NCBI GenBank assembly: GCA_036867785.1 | Contig: CP145412.1 | Location: 1,116,001 to 1,180,000, forward strand | DNA: 64,000 bases | DNA from: Plasmodiophora brassicae | Lineage: Eukaryota > Endomyxa: Phytomyxea > Phytomyxea > Plasmodiophorida | Direction: 5' to 3' | Shown here: piece after piece, positions 55,008 to 64,000 of the stretch | Layout: every line of letters begins with the position of its first letter | How positions within the stretch are numbered: the first letter of the stretch is position 1 | Position numbers and translations under genes: made by a program | Notes under the pieces: model-generated | The model's input: the letters and a program-made list of their open reading frames with translations, nothing else | What the model was told of the DNA's origin: nothing | The model's database searches: none

Positions 55008-55361
55008 GTGTCATTCTCGAAAGGTATCCCTTCAGGGGTAATGTGACAGTTGCGCTGGCTTAATTGATAATGGGTCGATCTTCTCATCAGTTAGACCATG
55101 CAGTTCCTCTCCGTCTGAAGGCATCCCATATGGCCATATTGTTTTATGCGGGGCGTCAGCGCGTGTCAGCCGCTTCATTGCCGAATGTCTGCACCACGGG
55201 TATCGACAGGTCGCCTGCTGCAAGGTCGGTGACGGGGGCGCGACGCCGTGCCAGCTGCCTACTACCGTACTGGACACGCCCGGCGCCCGTCGGACGGCAG
55301 CGCAAGTCCGTGGCCCGGATCAGTGGACGATTCACGGGCGATCCACGCGAAGCGAACAGCG

Positions 55362-56774
55362 ATGGGCGGGAAACATGACGGGTTTATGACTCCGAAGGCC
55401 ATTGCCAACCGCATCAAGGTACACGTGTGACCATACTGCTCGATTACGTTGAATAACGTTTGGATCTCCAGGCGAAAGGCCTTTTGAAGTTGCGGTGGTA
55501 CTGCCAGATGTGCCAGAAGTCGTGCAGAGACGAGAACGGATTCAAGGTAGGTCACGGGTGATAGTGTCACTCTCGGATACTGACAAGCGATACTATCGTT
55601 CGTTAGTGCCACTGTATGTCCGAAGCGCATCTGCGCCAGATGGCTTTGTTCAGGGAGCGACCCAATCAGATCATGACCGACTATTCGAGACAGTTCGAAG
55701 CCGGATTCGTCGGCATTCTTCGCATTCGTGGTCGGCAGAGAATCCTTGCAAATTCTGTGTACCAGGAGTACATTGCGGATCGCCATCATATCCACATGAA
55801 GGCGACCCAGTGGGATTCACTGTCCACCTTCGTGCAGTACCTGGGACGGACTGGTCAAGCTGAAGTGGATGAAACGGAACGCGGCTGGTACATCAAGTAT
55901 ATCGACCGTGACCCCAAAGTCGTCGCAAGGCAGCAGGCCGAGGCGAGAAGCCAGAAGATCGCGTTGGACGACGTGCAATTGACGGAGAAGCTAATCGAGC
56001 GCCAGATCGAGGAGTCCAAACACATTGAGAAAGAGAGAGGTAGGTGGCACCATTGCATTCGCCCAAAAGCCTGCCTGACTGCCGATCGACAGTCGCGCCA
56101 ACCGAGCTGGAACGTCCTTCCGACGACGCCAAGATCCAGTTTCAGCTACCGAAAGAGGCTCCTGCCGAGCCGCAGTCGGCACTGCCGAGTACGATGGTTT
56201 ACATTGTGACATTTCTGTGCTTGACTTATATACCGTTGCTTGCGCAGGACCTCCAAGCGTCTTCAAACGTCCTCTGGATGTGCCCAGTACGCAGAATGCC
56301 AAACGGCCTACCAAACGTTCTGCCGTTGAAACCCTAATGGAGGACATTCAATCGCGCGAAACACGAACAGTACCGCAGACGTGGCTCTCGAAGGGAATTA
56401 TTGTGAAGATTATGAACAAGACGTTGAGGGACGGTCAGTTTTACAAACAGGTAAGCATTGGTTAACTTATTCCCTGGTCAGCCCCGCCTAACACTTTGTC
56501 GCAGAAAGGTGAGGTGATCGAGGTAGTCGAGGGGCGAGCTGCACGAGTTCGGCTACTGGAATCGAAAACAGTGATCCGCGTTGACCAGACGGAACTCGAG
56601 ACTGTGATCCCCGCTATCGGAGGCACAGTTCGAATCGTAGACGGCACGCGGTATCGCGGCCGCACAGGCAATCTGGCATCTGTCGAAGCTGATACGTTTT
56701 CGGTTACTGTACGGGTGGATGGCCACGATACCCCTGGATTCCCATACGAACATGTATGCAAGGTTGCACAATAA
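55362..56774 (+). CDS. KIN17: KIN17 DNA/RNA-binding protein
   Basis: Nuclear protein linked to replication, repair and RNA processing (family knowledge). Exons 55362-55418 (MGGKHDGFMTPKAIANRIK), 55472-55546 (AKGLLKLRWYCQMCQKSCRD then ENGFK) and 55607-56039 (CHCMSEAHLRQMALF...). Middle exons lie about 56055-56205 and 56248-56451, and the last is 56505-56774. The C2H2 zinc finger (CQMC...CHCMSEAH) is rebuilt across an intron. The winged-helix part follows: IHMKATQWDSLSTFVQYLGR and GWYIKYIDRDPKVVARQQAE. The C-terminal SH3/KOW tandem has WLSKGIIVKIMNKTLRDGQF, ARVRLLESKTVIRVDQTELE and TVIPAIGGTVRIVDGTRYRG. Stop TAA 56772-56774. Collinear with human KIN17 throughout. Confidence 0.93.
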
Positions 56775-56839
56775 ATATATTGCAATCTGTGAACGCACGT
56801 CTGTGCCCTAGTCCTTCCGCCCACAATAGCGAAGCGCGA

Positions 56840-57618
56840 TGCCATCGTCAGTTCGTCACTCAATTGGATATCAGAACTTTTCGGAGTGCCGAGCGGCGTG
56901 CGGACCTTTGTCCCAGAAGGTGTCGGTGTGGAGCAGATCAGCGACGAAGGTTGGGAGCGTAGCGTTGGGAACCCGAGGTCGTTTTATATCGACGACAATG
57001 GATGCCCAACGTTATCACCAGAGGACGAGCCCGAGTACTACTATCCAGCGGTCGCAGAAGGTGCGTGTACTGGGTGCCACCAACTTGGCAAATGCTAGAC
57101 ACCAGCATCTTCGCAGACATGACCATCGCCCAAGACACCGTTGATGAGGCGTTGCTCGAGCGGGCCAAGGTTGTGTATCCTGAAATCGTCAGGCGGGTCA
57201 GCCAGGCGCTGGGCAAGGACCAGAATGCGAGCATCAGTCTCATATCGTCAACCAGTGTCTCAGGTGCGATGACCTTTCTGTGTTGTAATTGAGGAATGAG
57301 AACCAACGTTTGAGGGATACAGGCCGATATGCCAGCACTTGCTCATGACTGAACGCGGGTCGATCGCACCTGCAACTGCCGGCGCTGACCTCGAACGATA
57401 TTATTTCCACGTTTATGAGAGGTCTGTGGGTTATGGGTGTTTATAGCACGACACCCTGCGATCTATTTGGCAATGTGGACGTGTTCCCTGCTGCGAGCAC
57501 GGTCGATGCTGGCACCTGGTGGGATGTTCATCGGGCGTTATATGCTAGCATCAGTCCACCGACGTCCCGAGCGTTGGTCTGGGCGGAGCCGTTCGCTGAG
57601 GGCCGTCTGATTCGCTAA
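56840..57618 (+). CDS. Unknown multi-exon gene (hypothetical)
   Basis: Protein-like pieces: VPSGVRTFVPEGVGVEQISD, RSFYIDDNGCPTLSPEDEPE and YYYPAVAE (about 56885-57060). Donor GTGCGT and acceptor GCTAG join in frame to TSIFADMTIAQDTVDEALLE and YPEIVRRVSQALGKDQNASI (to about 57265). Further pieces are TERGSIAPATAGADLERYYF (about 57350) and VFPAASTVDAGTWWDVHRAL with stop 57618. Order and short introns fit one gene just downstream of KIN17, but the start and the last junctions are unresolved and the family is unknown. Confidence 0.4.
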
Positions 57619-57697
57619 GCCGAAGAGTCGTTCGCCAAGCTGTTCTCGCGCCTCGCTCACGTTTCTCGCCATTCGGACGTTTCTGTCGATGATGACC

Positions 57698-57840
57698 AGA
57701 TTGTTCCGAAGGTCGTATCGTTCTGGAACCACGTGAAGGGCGGACAGGGCGTTACTTTGCGGATGCGTCCTGTCCGCCCTTAGTAACGTCCTGTCCGCCC
57801 TTCACGTGGTTCCAGAAGGATACAACCTTCGGAACAATCT
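57698..57840. repeat. Short near-perfect palindrome, 58-base arms
   Basis: 57698-57755 and 57783-57840 are reverse complements with three mismatches by eye. The 27-base spacer holds a further CCTGTCCGCCCTTA, repeating the arm's own end. Both strands therefore encode IVPKVVSFWNHVKGGQ: on the plus strand at 57699-57749, and on the minus strand in a frame that ends at 57752. Confidence 0.9.
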
Positions 57841-58278
57841 CGTGAGCCGGTTCGGGTGGTCCGTGTGCCAGGAGAGCTTCCCCGATGGCCATCAAGCATC
57901 CGATTGTGTGATGATCTACTACGCGGCCCAGACACCCCTCGCTCAGGTTGTCAATATCGCCCGGGCCAACATGTTGCGATGCAAGACGTTGCATTGCGCA
58001 GAGCCTCCGCCAAATGTACGCTCTAGGACCCAAACGGCGAAACTCGATGGCTGACAACAAACGATAAATCAGTAAACCGTGGAACCATGACTAACTACAT
58101 CTTACTGATCACCTTTGCGTTTGCCAGCATCCGAATGACGATGGCATCGCGTCCTCTCGCAACATACAGTATCCAAGGCAGTTCGCTGGTTCGGGGCTAG
58201 TGAAGGCATGGACTGGAATGTGTACGAATGTGCAGTATTCTAGCTAGGGCGTGTATAATATTACGTTGATCGGTTGAT
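57841..58278. other. Interval without a firmly supported gene
   Basis: A minus-strand frame (about 58010-57752; GCLMAIGEALLAHGPPEPAH then IVPKVVSFWNHVKGGQ) reaches into the palindrome. It has no family match and is not called as a gene. The rest is the 3' flank of the site-1 protease gene. Confidence 0.35.
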
Positions 58279-61098
58279 TCAGTCATGATGGGCTGGTATG
58301 TTGAGCGGAAGTAATGGTGCCAGCAGTGCCCTCCGTTGAAAACGGCACGTGCGCCGCATAGCGACAGTGATTAAGCAAGTCAGCGTTACTACAACAATGA
58401 CAACTGGGTACAGCAAGGTGGAGAACACCACGAATGGCTCGCCAGATGCGGACACGGAGAATCGCCAATCTCGCAATCGACGAATACGCAACCTTGCATG
58501 CGTTTCGGGAGACCCAGTCGGTGTCGGAACGGAACAGGATGGAGCACGCCCGTAGACACGCGAGTACAGGGCATACTCGTCAAATGAGTTTTCGAGTCGG
58601 ACCGGCGCCGGGTAAGCATCTGAATAATCATCGTCAAGCGCCGGGTGTAGAGCAGTACTTAACCGGTCAGGGATGATGTTAGAAGTGGCAGCTTCGAGCA
58701 TTAGAATGATAAGCCAATCGGCGCGAGTGGACAACACACTTTGGACATCGTCGATGCCGCTCGAGTCACCATACACAATGACATGACTGCTGTTCACCGA
58801 CAGCACCCCACCGATCATGGGCATACCAGAACGACCTTGCGTGGATTTCAATTCCTGAGCAGGGAGCAATCGTCCGCCAGACGGAAACCTACTCACAGTC
58901 GTTCCAGAGGGGTAGGCAACTGGGCGGCCACCGATGTGAAACCGCCCTTCGACGACATCATCAGAGAAGGAGATCCCAAATGGATCCAGCAAATCATTCA
59001 AGGCGGGAATATTTGAGCCTCCAGTAATGGGGCCCCACCAGTGTTGCGTATTCTGATCAAAGAAGCGCGCACGTTGCATCTCGCCATGGTTGAACCAGTC
59101 GCCAATAACAACCAGCGATAAACCACCGTTGACGACGGCGTCGTAGACTCTGACGATTTCTTCATGGAAGAATTCTTCCTCAGCATCAACAATCACCAAC
59201 GCGCCATATCGACTGGTGTCGACACAAGTCAGGTCGCGCATGGCGATGTCGACGAAGAATCCGGCCGCGCGAAGCTCTGAATAGAACCCACGAAAATTCG
59301 TGTGCAGATGGTCGCCATGCCAGTCGAGAGTGTCCGACTTCTCCTGCAGGTTGTCGCGAGGAGCAAACACGCGAGGGTACTGAAGGTTGTGGAACTGATC
59401 CCACAAGATCCGACGCCTTCTAGGTGGTCGCGGAATGACGGAAGCGCGGAACGGAATCTCGACATTACATGACCTATGGTCTGAATCAACATCGAAGTAG
59501 ATCGTCCCGGCGACATCGACCCGCTGCGACACGTCGCGAACAACAGTGATGAGGACAGCGAACCACCCGGTCCATGGCCAGATCACATCGCAATGGACGA
59601 ATGACAGGTCAAGAACTGGCAGTGAACCGTTCGTATAGACAAAGCGCGGCGCAACGATATAGCCGTCGACTGCCACGCTGCTGTGCACTGTGAAGTTGAA
59701 GACCACAGGTTCAGCGGCAGCGAACAGAGGCTGAGTGCAGAACGGCCAAAAGTACGGGCAGTCAGTAAGGTCAAGCCGGTTAGGCAAGACGCTAACGTGA
59801 GGAACCATGGACCCACCAGCGAGAAACGCAACGGCAGCGTCGCCATTCAAGCGCCCGGCACCCTGTTCGAACATGGTTGCATCCGGGACGATCTCAGCTG
59901 TCTGCACGAGGGCCTGCTTAATAGCACCAGGATTGCGAAGTGGAGAATCGGGCGCTAGAGCAGACAGCATTCTCGCCACGATTCCAGCAACGACAGGAGA
60001 CGCGACCGATGTGCCACTCAGTGTTTGGCAGGTGCCACTCCTGCCAGAACCGCGAAGGTTCTGCGCCAGGGTCACGACGTCAGGTTTGACGCGACCGTAT
60101 CCGCCCTCGTGCAAATCCATGGTCGTCATGCCTCTTGAACTGAACGACGCGATCCTGCCCTCTGCGTCAAGCCCACCGACGCCGATAACGCAGGGCAGAT
60201 CCGCGGGACTGAGCAGTGTGCCCCACAGAGGTCCGTCATTACCAACGGCGCTGACAACGACAATGCCCGCGGCACACATTTCCAGGATTTTGTCAATGAA
60301 CGGCGTGTCGACATGGTCAGGTCCTCCGACCGACAGGTTGAGCACATCGATACCCGCCCAAATGGCGTAATTGAACGCGTCCAGGAACCATGACGTATAC
60401 GATGTTTGGTCGGCCGTGAATACCCGCATGATGTGCATAAGCGCGTTAGGGGCCTGGCCTTCGCATCCAGGATGTCGCCCGGCAACCGCAGATGCGACAA
60501 ACGTCCCGTGTCCAAGGACATCGTCTGGGTTGCCGTCGCTTGTGAAATCCAGGCGTTCGACGATATTAGCCAGGCCGCCCCCGCCTGCGTTCAGTCCCGA
60601 ATCCAGAACAGCGACACGAACGTTGTCGCCAAGAGCGCCGGCAGCCGGTTTCCGCTCAGGAATATCCGACTGCTTGGCAGGCGGGCTATCGCCTGTCGAC
60701 AGTAATGTTCGAAAGGTCCGCTGCGGATTCACTGACCGAAACAAGCCCGAACGGCGCGCTATTGCCAGGACGGCGCTGTCAGGGGATTCGACAGCAATAA
60801 CGGCGACGTCGGTTGAGGGTAGCGCTCCCATTGAAGACGAATTCACGAATCTCCAGCGATGACCCTCACAACCGACCGCCTGCCGTACCGCGCGTTCGAC
60901 GTCCCCAACCGGTACGCGGTCACGCAGCACCAGTACAACCGGGAAACTGAGCGCCGGACATTCGTCAGCGCTGGTGCCGGAGCACGCCGGCGCACACGTC
61001 CCCAACAATGGCGCCGCCGCCGTCGCCGCCGCCGCGCCACTTGACAGAACAGCGACGACGACGACGACGACGACGACAACGACGACGGCTGCGGTCAT
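58279..61098 (-). CDS. Site-1 protease (MBTPS1/S1P, subtilisin-kexin isozyme 1), intronless
   Basis: Golgi serine protease that cleaves membrane-bound transcription factors and glycoprotein precursors (family knowledge). ATG 61098 gives MTAA followed by a run of valines as signal-peptide core, and 939 aa in a single exon, whereas most neighbours are split. Catalytic triad: Asp in DNVRVAVLDSGLN, His in LGHGTFVASAVAG, Ser in LSGTSVASPVVAGI; oxyanion Asn in VVSAVGNDGPLWGTLLSPAD. Family blocks follow: SYTSWFLDAFNYAIWAGIDV, FSSRGMTTMDLHEGGYGRVK, DLTDCPYFWPFCTQPLF, RILWDQFHNLQYPRVFAPRD, NLQEKSDTLDWHGDHLHTNF, VDAEEEFFHEEI and HWWGPITGGSNIPALNDLL. A C-terminal transmembrane helix (LLYPVVIVVVTLTCLITVAM) and basic tail end at 58279. 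Confidence 0.95.
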   Translation of the reverse strand: MTAAVVVVVVVVVVVAVLSSGAAAATAAAPLLGTCAPACSGTSADECPALSFPVVLVLRDRVPVGDVERAVRQAVGCEGHRWRFVNSSSMGALPSTDVAVIAVESPDSAVLAIARRSGLFRSVNPQRTFRTLLSTGDSPPAKQSDIPERKPAAGALGDNVRVAVLDSGLNAGGGGLANIVERLDFTSDGNPDDVLGHGTFVASAVAGRHPGCEGQAPNALMHIMRVFTADQTSYTSWFLDAFNYAIWAGIDVLNLSVGGPDHVDTPFIDKILEMCAAGIVVVSAVGNDGPLWGTLLSPADLPCVIGVGGLDAEGRIASFSSRGMTTMDLHEGGYGRVKPDVVTLAQNLRGSGRSGTCQTLSGTSVASPVVAGIVARMLSALAPDSPLRNPGAIKQALVQTAEIVPDATMFEQGAGRLNGDAAVAFLAGGSMVPHVSVLPNRLDLTDCPYFWPFCTQPLFAAAEPVVFNFTVHSSVAVDGYIVAPRFVYTNGSLPVLDLSFVHCDVIWPWTGWFAVLITVVRDVSQRVDVAGTIYFDVDSDHRSCNVEIPFRASVIPRPPRRRRILWDQFHNLQYPRVFAPRDNLQEKSDTLDWHGDHLHTNFRGFYSELRAAGFFVDIAMRDLTCVDTSRYGALVIVDAEEEFFHEEIVRVYDAVVNGGLSLVVIGDWFNHGEMQRARFFDQNTQHWWGPITGGSNIPALNDLLDPFGISFSDDVVEGRFHIGGRPVAYPSGTTVSRFPSGGRLLPAQELKSTQGRSGMPMIGGVLSVNSSHVIVYGDSSGIDDVQSVLSTRADWLIILMLEAATSNIIPDRLSTALHPALDDDYSDAYPAPVRLENSFDEYALYSRVYGRAPSCSVPTPTGSPETHARLRIRRLRDWRFSVSASGEPFVVFSTLLYPVVIVVVTLTCLITVAMRRTCRFQRRALLAPLLPLNIPAHHD
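61052..61088. repeat. (GAC)n trinucleotide repeat inside the S1P signal peptide
   Basis: About eleven GAC units with one AAC variant. Read on the minus strand as GTC/GTT codons they give the polyvaline core of the signal peptide. Confidence 0.85.
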
Positions 61099-61311
61099 TC
61101 CATAGCAACGTCGCTGGGAAATGAGGGCGTCGTTTTGGGGCGAGAACGTGGAGAGAGGTTGTCGCCTGTTTTTTGTGTCGTGCGCACTGCGTGACGGAGT
61201 TGTCGCTGCATCGCGGATTCGCGCCCCTCCCACACTGTGAACCCGACGGGTCGTAGTCGACGACAGGTAGTGTTGCCACTGCGGAGGTTGGGGGGTGGTC
61301 GTCGCCCGGCG
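61099..61311. promoter_or_regulatory. Divergent promoter region between S1P and the PNUTS-like gene
   Basis: 213 bases separate the two start codons; both promoters and 5' UTRs must lie here. The space holds GC-rich DNA without a clear TATA box. Confidence 0.5.
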
Positions 61312-63789
61312 ATGGCGGATGAGGTCCAGGGTCGTGCCGCGAAGAAGAGGCGCCCGCCACGCCGAGTACCGTCGACGCTGGAGCGCATGGTCAAGAAGCT
61401 GAACGATATGCGCGTGGCGTCGATGGACGAGCGCGTCGTCATCGCGAATACGATCTGCAATGTGGAAACGGCGGATGCGATGGCGAAGGTCGTTTCGATG
61501 GACGGGCAGTCGCAGCTGGCGAACTGGCTGACGCAAGCGATTGACGAGGGGCATGTCGGTTTGCAGTGTGCACTGCTCCGCCTGTCGATGCGATTACCGC
61601 TGGATATGACCACGACGACACCACTGCATGCTGTTGTCAACGACCTTCTACAGGATAACCCCAGTGTCGACCCGGACGTTCGCGATCTGGCCAAGAGCGT
61701 CTGGGCGCAATGGTCGACGGAACGGCCTGCGCCGAGCCACTTCACGATCACAGTGGGAACCGAAGAGCGCCGGCAAGTGATGTTCGAGCGGGATCCAGAG
61801 TTCCACAGCGAATCTGAAGATGGTAGCAACGTCGGCGAGGAGCAGCCGCCGAACAAGCGGCAACGGCCCGCGAAGAGCCTTCGTTGGGCACCAGAGCACA
61901 AGCTCGAGGCGGTTCGCGTTTTCCATCGTCCTGTAGACGAGCAGCATGGCGGTGGTGCGAAGAAACGAGCTCCACTTGCTGCGCCACCGGTTGCTGTGCG
62001 ACCCCAGCTGGAATCGTGGACGACACCCCCGAAGGTCCACGTGCCTCCAGAGTGCGTCCGTGTCGACCCAGTCGGCAGCGGGGAACGCGCCATGCAGGCC
62101 GCTCGTATCTCGTCGCTCATGGATGTCGTCTATTTCAAACGAGACCAGATCCCACCCAACCCTTCTTTGCCCGATGGCGTCAATACCGGTGCCGACGTCG
62201 TTAATGTGTTTACCAAGGATCTGCTGGTACGCGAGCCGCCCAATCTATGGCCGGAATGGTCCCGTTCTGACCGTGCCTTGCAGATGCTGGAAGCACCCTC
62301 AGGTGGCATGATATCTGCCGTATCGTCAGACGCGCCGCTCGCCCCTCTGCAATCAGTACCAGAGCGGCCTACTGATAGCAATAATGCAGCCATGCTTGAA
62401 GAACTATTGGCAGCTGACCCGTCAATACTGTCGTCGTTGCTGCACGAAGCGGCGATGGTTGGCGTCGGCGGCGACGATCGACCACCGCCAGAGTACTTCA
62501 GCGGTATCCGTCCTCGATCGCCGCCACCGATGCGCCACATGTCACCGCCTCGTCGAGGTTCGGTCCTGAACCCGTTCGGTCTGCCGCTGCCACCATCGCC
62601 TCCTCGACACCTCCCTCCTGCTGACCACATGCCCGGGCCTCCCTATGGTCGTCGTTCTCCTAGTCCGCCGCCTCATCAACGGCCGCCGTCGCCGCCTAGG
62701 CGTCGAAGCCTGTGGGACCGCCGACCTGAACCTCCTGCACGCGGCGATTGGCCTCAACGGCGTCCTCCTCTCGGCCCCGGTGGTGACCGAAATCCCGAGT
62801 TAGACCCCAGGCGAGATTATCCGATGGGCGGGCCCGCTGAACGTCGTATGCCACCGCCTGAGCATTGGGGAGGGCCATATCCGCCTCCAAGAGAGCACCT
62901 CGGGGATTACCTTCGGCAGGGGTACCCGGCGCCAGGACCCATGCGCCCCGATGTGCCGCCCCAGTTCAGGATGCCGCCTGATGACCGACGCGACTTCAGA
63001 CGAGGTGGCCCGCCCCCTGGCCCGTATCCGCCACGAGACTTTCACCCTGATGATATGAGGCCACTACCAAGTGGGCCAAGAGACGCCTATCCAGGACCTC
63101 GCGACTATCCGCCGCTGCCGAGGGAGTTCCCTGCTGACGAACGTGCCATGTATCGAGGGTACCCTCCTCCAGACATGCCCTATGGTGGGCGTCCTCCCCC
63201 ACGAGGTGCCCCGGGTGACTATCCGCCCCATATGCGTCCAGGTATGAGAGACTTCCCGCCACCAGGGCCTCGTGACATGCCACCGCCGGATCGCGCTGGT
63301 CCACGAGATTTCCCGCCTCATGAACGGGGCATCCCGCGTGATCGATCCCCGCCGGGTCGCATGCATCCACATGATCGTCGCGGGTTCCCGCCCCACGATC
63401 GACCATTGCTTCCGTTGCACGATAGAGGAGGTCCCAGGATTCGCGATGAACGATTCGGCGCTCCTCCACCTGGTCCGCCTGGCGGTCGTCGCGATAGAGG
63501 CGGGTCTCGTGATCGTGGTGGTCCTCGAGACGCCAAGCCGAACGGCAGGGACGACTCTGTTCGCGGCGGCTCTCGAGAACGTGCTGGTAAGTGGGAAGGA
63601 CCAAGAGGGCGTGATCCGGATCAGGGCCGAAATCATCCTGAACCCAATCGGCGACCAGCTCGAAAGGGTTCTCGAGACCAAAGTCACGATCCTGCTAATC
63701 GTCCCCAGTCTCCGCCAGCCCCAAGCGATCCAAACCTCGACCAGTTCGGCCGCCTCAAGAAGAATGAAGAGCCCGCCGCAGAATCATAA
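61312..63789 (+). CDS. PNUTS/PPP1R10-like protein phosphatase 1 regulatory subunit
   Basis: ATG 61312 (MADEVQGRAAKKRRPP); an in-frame ATG at 61237 exists upstream. The N-terminal TFIIS-N/LW-like helical domain spans residues about 20-135 (TLERMVKKLNDMRVASMDER, SQLANWLTQAIDEGHVGLQC, VNDLLQDNPSVDPDVRDLAK). KSLRWAPEHKLEAVRVF at about residue 190 fits the PP1-docking [RK]x(0,1)[VIL]x[FW] site and parallels KTVTWPEEGKL of PNUTS. The second half is Pro/Arg/Gly/Asp-rich (many PPRD, GPRD and RGGSRD words), as in PNUTS and other 3'-end-processing factors, and ends 63789 without introns. Likely targets PP1 to chromatin and RNA polymerase II (family knowledge). The low-complexity tail is not diagnostic alone. 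Confidence 0.7.
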   Translation: MADEVQGRAAKKRRPPRRVPSTLERMVKKLNDMRVASMDERVVIANTICNVETADAMAKVVSMDGQSQLANWLTQAIDEGHVGLQCALLRLSMRLPLDMTTTTPLHAVVNDLLQDNPSVDPDVRDLAKSVWAQWSTERPAPSHFTITVGTEERRQVMFERDPEFHSESEDGSNVGEEQPPNKRQRPAKSLRWAPEHKLEAVRVFHRPVDEQHGGGAKKRAPLAAPPVAVRPQLESWTTPPKVHVPPECVRVDPVGSGERAMQAARISSLMDVVYFKRDQIPPNPSLPDGVNTGADVVNVFTKDLLVREPPNLWPEWSRSDRALQMLEAPSGGMISAVSSDAPLAPLQSVPERPTDSNNAAMLEELLAADPSILSSLLHEAAMVGVGGDDRPPPEYFSGIRPRSPPPMRHMSPPRRGSVLNPFGLPLPPSPPRHLPPADHMPGPPYGRRSPSPPPHQRPPSPPRRRSLWDRRPEPPARGDWPQRRPPLGPGGDRNPELDPRRDYPMGGPAERRMPPPEHWGGPYPPPREHLGDYLRQGYPAPGPMRPDVPPQFRMPPDDRRDFRRGGPPPGPYPPRDFHPDDMRPLPSGPRDAYPGPRDYPPLPREFPADERAMYRGYPPPDMPYGGRPPPRGAPGDYPPHMRPGMRDFPPPGPRDMPPPDRAGPRDFPPHERGIPRDRSPPGRMHPHDRRGFPPHDRPLLPLHDRGGPRIRDERFGAPPPGPPGGRRDRGGSRDRGGPRDAKPNGRDDSVRGGSRERAGKWEGPRGRDPDQGRNHPEPNRRPARKGSRDQSHDPANRPQSPPAPSDPNLDQFGRLKKNEEPAAES

Positions 63790-64000
63790 CTAAACGGCTG
63801 TAGACAGTATTTACAGAGACGAATGGAATTGGCGAATGGTAACGTGAAAAGGTTTTTCTTGCTATACCGTTGTTGTTCTGGACAAGACATCACCATGAAG
63901 CCGATACCGTTCGACGGAAACACGAGGCCACAGCGTCTCTTGCGAAGGGAATATACGACTAAGTGATTAGTGTGAGTGAAACTCCAGTAAGACCAGCCCG
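63790..64000. other. 3' flank of the PNUTS-like gene
   Basis: A/T-richer sequence with no supported gene before the window end. A short minus-strand frame near 63900 shows no motif. Confidence 0.4.

Noticed and set aside
61095-62120. 341-codon minus-strand frame across the S1P/PNUTS promoter
   Set aside because: Antisense shadow of the PNUTS-like gene; Ser/Arg/Cys-rich with no family words.

Overview
The window is nuclear DNA of a microbial eukaryote. It is GC-rich and gene-dense. Most introns are 50-70 nt with GT..AG ends, many genes are broken into small exons, and neighbouring genes lie tens to hundreds of bases apart. It contains cytoplasmic dynein, a kinesin, SEC24, site-1 protease, KIN17, a PIG-X/Pbn1-like subunit and a GABA-B-like class C GPCR with a bacterial-type solute-binding ectodomain. 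Together with a secreted protein of chitin-binding-like (CBM19-like) repeats, this suggests an early-diverging (zoosporic) fungus or another free-living unikont-type protist. That placement is inference; no marker in the window settles it.

Layout: 0-3.6 kb, 3' end of the cytoplasmic dynein heavy chain (+). 3.6-6.4, ubiquitin-like/triple-SPRY protein (-). 6.9-8.2, secreted VWD-domain membrane protein (+). 8.4-12.0, SEC24 (+). 12.4-14.0, tandem Cys-rich repeat secreted protein (+). 14.5-17.1, SBP-class C GPCR fusion (-). 17.5-25 kb is a gene-poor accessory island holding retroelement debris, dispersed fragments of a ubiquitin C-terminal hydrolase (UCH) gene, two large inverted duplications, microsatellites and a minisatellite. 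25.6-26.7, Jupiter/SPIRAL1-like motif repeats (+). 26.9-30.1, membrane subtilase (-). 30.2-31.4, membrane-anchored TDP2-like phosphodiesterase (-). 31.4-34.6 is a second accessory stretch: a UCH fragment, a truncated and catalytically degenerate PI4-kinase, and a third copy of the foldback arm. 34.6-35.6, intact-looking UCH (-). 35.7-36.9, leucine-rich repeat protein (+). 37.0-41.3, kinesin (+). 41.4-42.3, TPR protein (-). 42.9-45.1, a tail-to-tail inverted duplication of an unknown gene. 45.2-46.2, OTU protease (-). 46.4, tRNA-Asp. 46.6-48.9, PIG-X/Pbn1-like (-). 49.1-49.5, HSP20 (-). 49.8-50.9, ZIP transporter (-). 51.3-53.0, DUG3-type glutamine amidotransferase (+). 53.3-55.0, unknown genes. 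55.4-56.8, KIN17 (+). 56.8-58.1, unknown gene plus a short palindrome. 58.3-61.1, site-1 protease (-), divergent from 61.3-63.8, a PNUTS-like PP1 regulator (+).

The conserved genes are housekeeping functions (secretory pathway, GPI synthesis, cytoskeleton, ubiquitin, DNA repair) and do not form one pathway; adjacent genes are often convergent or divergent. The most distinctive features are the SBP-GPCR fusion, the symmetric-exon amplification in the Cys-rich repeat gene, and a set of four inverted duplications. One of these belongs to a dispersed segment that has carried the 3' end of the UCH gene to two other places in the window. Exon boundaries given as coordinates were read by eye from reading frame, GT/AG sites and family conservation; spans of multi-exon genes are first-to-last coding base unless stated.
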